Below are positions 62,757 through 64,000 of a stretch of 64,000 nt of DNA, one piece after another. The notes beneath the pieces were generated by a model, which was not told where the DNA came from, searched no databases, and saw nothing but the letters and a program-made list of their open reading frames with translations. The DNA is from Acidobacteriaceae bacterium (GTDB lineage Bacteria > Acidobacteriota > Terriglobia > Terriglobales > Acidobacteriaceae), in assembly GCA_003139795.1 (NCBI GenBank), contig PLGM01000101.1, positions 27,780-91,779 of the forward strand. Direction: 5' to 3'. How positions within the stretch are numbered: the stretch's first letter is position 1; each line of letters starts with the position of its first letter. Position numbers and translations under genes: made by a program.

Positions 62757-64000
62757 TGGGTAGCCTCGTTGGAGCCCGTGCCCGGTCTTGACTCCACCGG
62801 CAGCCCCTGCAACCAAACATACCCGTTCTGCCCGCGCGAATCAAAGCGAAAAGCCCGAGAAAGTTGTTGAAGACTGTCCGTGGCCAGCAAAGTGTGCTCG
62901 TCGTGGGTGCCCTCTGGGTACCGCACCGCCAGGTCCGCGGCCAGCCCGTGCAGGTATACCGCCGCCTCCACGGCAAGCGCCGCCTGGCCCGGATACTGCG
63001 CCAGCAACCCCGCCACCAGCCCCGTTAGCAGATCGCCGCTTCCGCCCTTGGCCATCCCCGGATTCCCGCTCGTATTCACCGCGACCCGTCCATCCGGATG
63101 CGCAATCAGCGTCCGCGCCCCCTTCAGCACCAGCGTCACGCCGAACCGCTCGGCAAACCCCCGCGCCACCCCCAGCCGGTTGGCCTGCACCTCGGCCACA
63201 GAAATCCCAGCCAGCCGCGCCATCTCCCCTGGATGCGGCGTCAGCACCACCATCCGCCCCTTCGCCAATTTGGCCAGCAGCACCGGTTTCGCCGCCAGAA
63301 TATTCAAGGCATCCGCATCGATCACCGCCGGAATCCGGGTGGCCGCAAGCAGCCCGGCGGTGAACTTCACCGTCTCCGGCCCCTGTCCCAACCCCGGCCC
63401 GATCGCCAGCACCGTCCTGCCAGCCATCAGCCCCGCCAACTCCTCCGGAGCCAGGTTCTCCGCCGCAATGCGCCCCGCGGGGCTTGCCGCGAGTGGCCAG
63501 GTCATCAGCTCCGGCGCCACCGCGGCCACCAGCGCCAGCACCGGAGCCGGAACCGCCGCCGTCACCAGCCCCGCCCCGGCCCGCAAAGCCGCCAGCGCCG
63601 CCATCGAAGGCGCGCCCGACTTCCCTACCGATCCGCCCACCACCAGCACGTGCCCGAAGTTGCCCTTGTTGGCCCCCGCCGCCCGCGGCGTCTGCGCCAA
63701 CTCCATCGCCGATCCCGCCCAATCCAATCTCGACTGCGAAACAATCGCCCCCTCCGGCGATCCGATCGGCGCCACCACCACCGGCTGGTCCCACCGCCGG
63801 GTCAACTGCCCAAACACGTGGGCCGGCTTCGGCGCCGTAAAGGTAATCACCGCATCCGCGGGAAACACCGGCCCTTCCACTGTGGTCCCGGTCTCGTCCG
63901 CCGCCCAGCCCGAAGGCAAATCCACCGCCAGCACCGGCGCCCGGCTCGCCTTCACCCACTTCCGCGCCGCCAGCGCCAACCCCTTCAGCGGCGGCTTGAA
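62753..64000 (-). CDS. nnr: Bifunctional NAD(P)H-hydrate epimerase / ADP-dependent dehydratase, C-terminal part (runs off right edge)
   Basis: The frame is open from base 64000 to the stop at 62753, so the N-terminal epimerase (YjeF_N) domain is largely outside the window. Its tail is visible (VLAVDLPSGWAADET, AVITFTAPKPAH). The C-terminal dehydratase (NnrD/carbohydrate-kinase fold) is complete: FGHVLVVGGSVGKSGAPSMAALAALRAGAG, VIDADALNIL, VLTPHPGEMARL and GNPGMAKGGSGDLLTG. It repairs hydrated NAD(P)H. Confidence 0.92.
   Translation of the reverse strand, partial: FKPPLKGLALAARKWVKASRAPVLAVDLPSGWAADETGTTVEGPVFPADAVITFTAPKPAHVFGQLTRRWDQPVVVAPIGSPEGAIVSQSRLDWAGSAMELAQTPRAAGANKGNFGHVLVVGGSVGKSGAPSMAALAALRAGAGLVTAAVPAPVLALVAAVAPELMTWPLAASPAGRIAAENLAPEELAGLMAGRTVLAIGPGLGQGPETVKFTAGLLAATRIPAVIDADALNILAAKPVLLAKLAKGRMVVLTPHPGEMARLAGISVAEVQANRLGVARGFAERFGVTLVLKGARTLIAHPDGRVAVNTSGNPGMAKGGSGDLLTGLVAGLLAQYPGQAALAVEAAVYLHGLAADLAVRYPEGTHDEHTLLATDSLQQLSRAFRFDSRGQNGYVWLQGLPVESRPGTGSNEATQ

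Overview
The window reads as a high-GC chromosomal segment from an acidobacterium (class Terriglobia/Acidobacteriia is the best guess). This rests on gene types rather than on any rRNA. There is a 1204-residue Oar-like TonB-dependent receptor with an N-terminal carboxypeptidase-regulatory-like domain. There are three proteins of the 'VWFA-related acidobacterial domain' type, many secreted TPR proteins, GH27 and GH43 glycosidases, and a DUF5666 protein. Short dispersed hairpin repeats are also typical of the group. No rRNA, tRNA, CRISPR array or complete insertion sequence was found. Genes run off both edges: a YncE-like beta-propeller protein on the left and the NAD(P)H-hydrate repair enzyme on the right.

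Layout. 1-5.3 kb: partial YncE/phosphatase protein, a small coiled-coil protein, nagA convergent with a GlcNAc-kinase-like gene, and a secreted nucleotide pyrophosphatase-like phosphodiesterase. 5.3-13 kb: type II NADH dehydrogenase, a vapBC toxin-antitoxin pair with its own operator, serS, a LolA-like protein, prfA-prmC, and an alcohol dehydrogenase remnant. 13-18 kb: GH43, DinB, GH27, TPR and DUF5666 genes. 18-20.5 kb: kdsC-queC-queE and a DUF5522 protein. 20.5-27.4 kb: a VWA protein, the giant TonB receptor and a secreted dienelactone-hydrolase-like enzyme. 27.5-33 kb: XRE regulator, aldo/keto reductase, rhomboid protease, purH, then a lower-GC patch with a DUF429 gene and an orphan HicB. 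33-39 kb: large TPR protein, creatininase, orphan sugar-binding lipoprotein and dgt. 39-45.3 kb: AbrB-like protein, then Asd-like, pssA and psd, DUF465, and rimI-tsaB-transsulfuration enzyme. 45.3-51.4 kb: a second GH27, a GIY-YIG gene bracketed by inverted sets of a roughly 45-bp repeat, cysK, and two VWA proteins. 51.6-57 kb: DUF1015, cell-wall amidase, GerMN protein, an intruding two-gene module with a TIR/nucleoside-deoxyribosyltransferase-like protein, murI and fabI. 57-64 kb: OmpA-family porin, a six-Ig-domain lipoprotein with a DUF3494 (ice-binding-like) end, and tsaE-nnr.

How the genes work together. GlcNAc kinase plus NagA form a short amino-sugar route. The two alpha-galactosidases, GH43, TonB receptor and sugar-binding lipoprotein fit polysaccharide scavenging. 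TsaB, TsaE and RimI belong to the tRNA t6A / ribosomal acetylation neighbourhood although they lie 19 kb apart. QueC and QueE make preQ0 for queuosine-type tRNA or DNA modification. Psd and PssA make phosphatidylethanolamine. Amidase, MurI and FabI serve the envelope.

The best candidates for something undescribed are the two-gene module at 54463-55267 and the repeat-bracketed GIY-YIG gene at 47342-48096.
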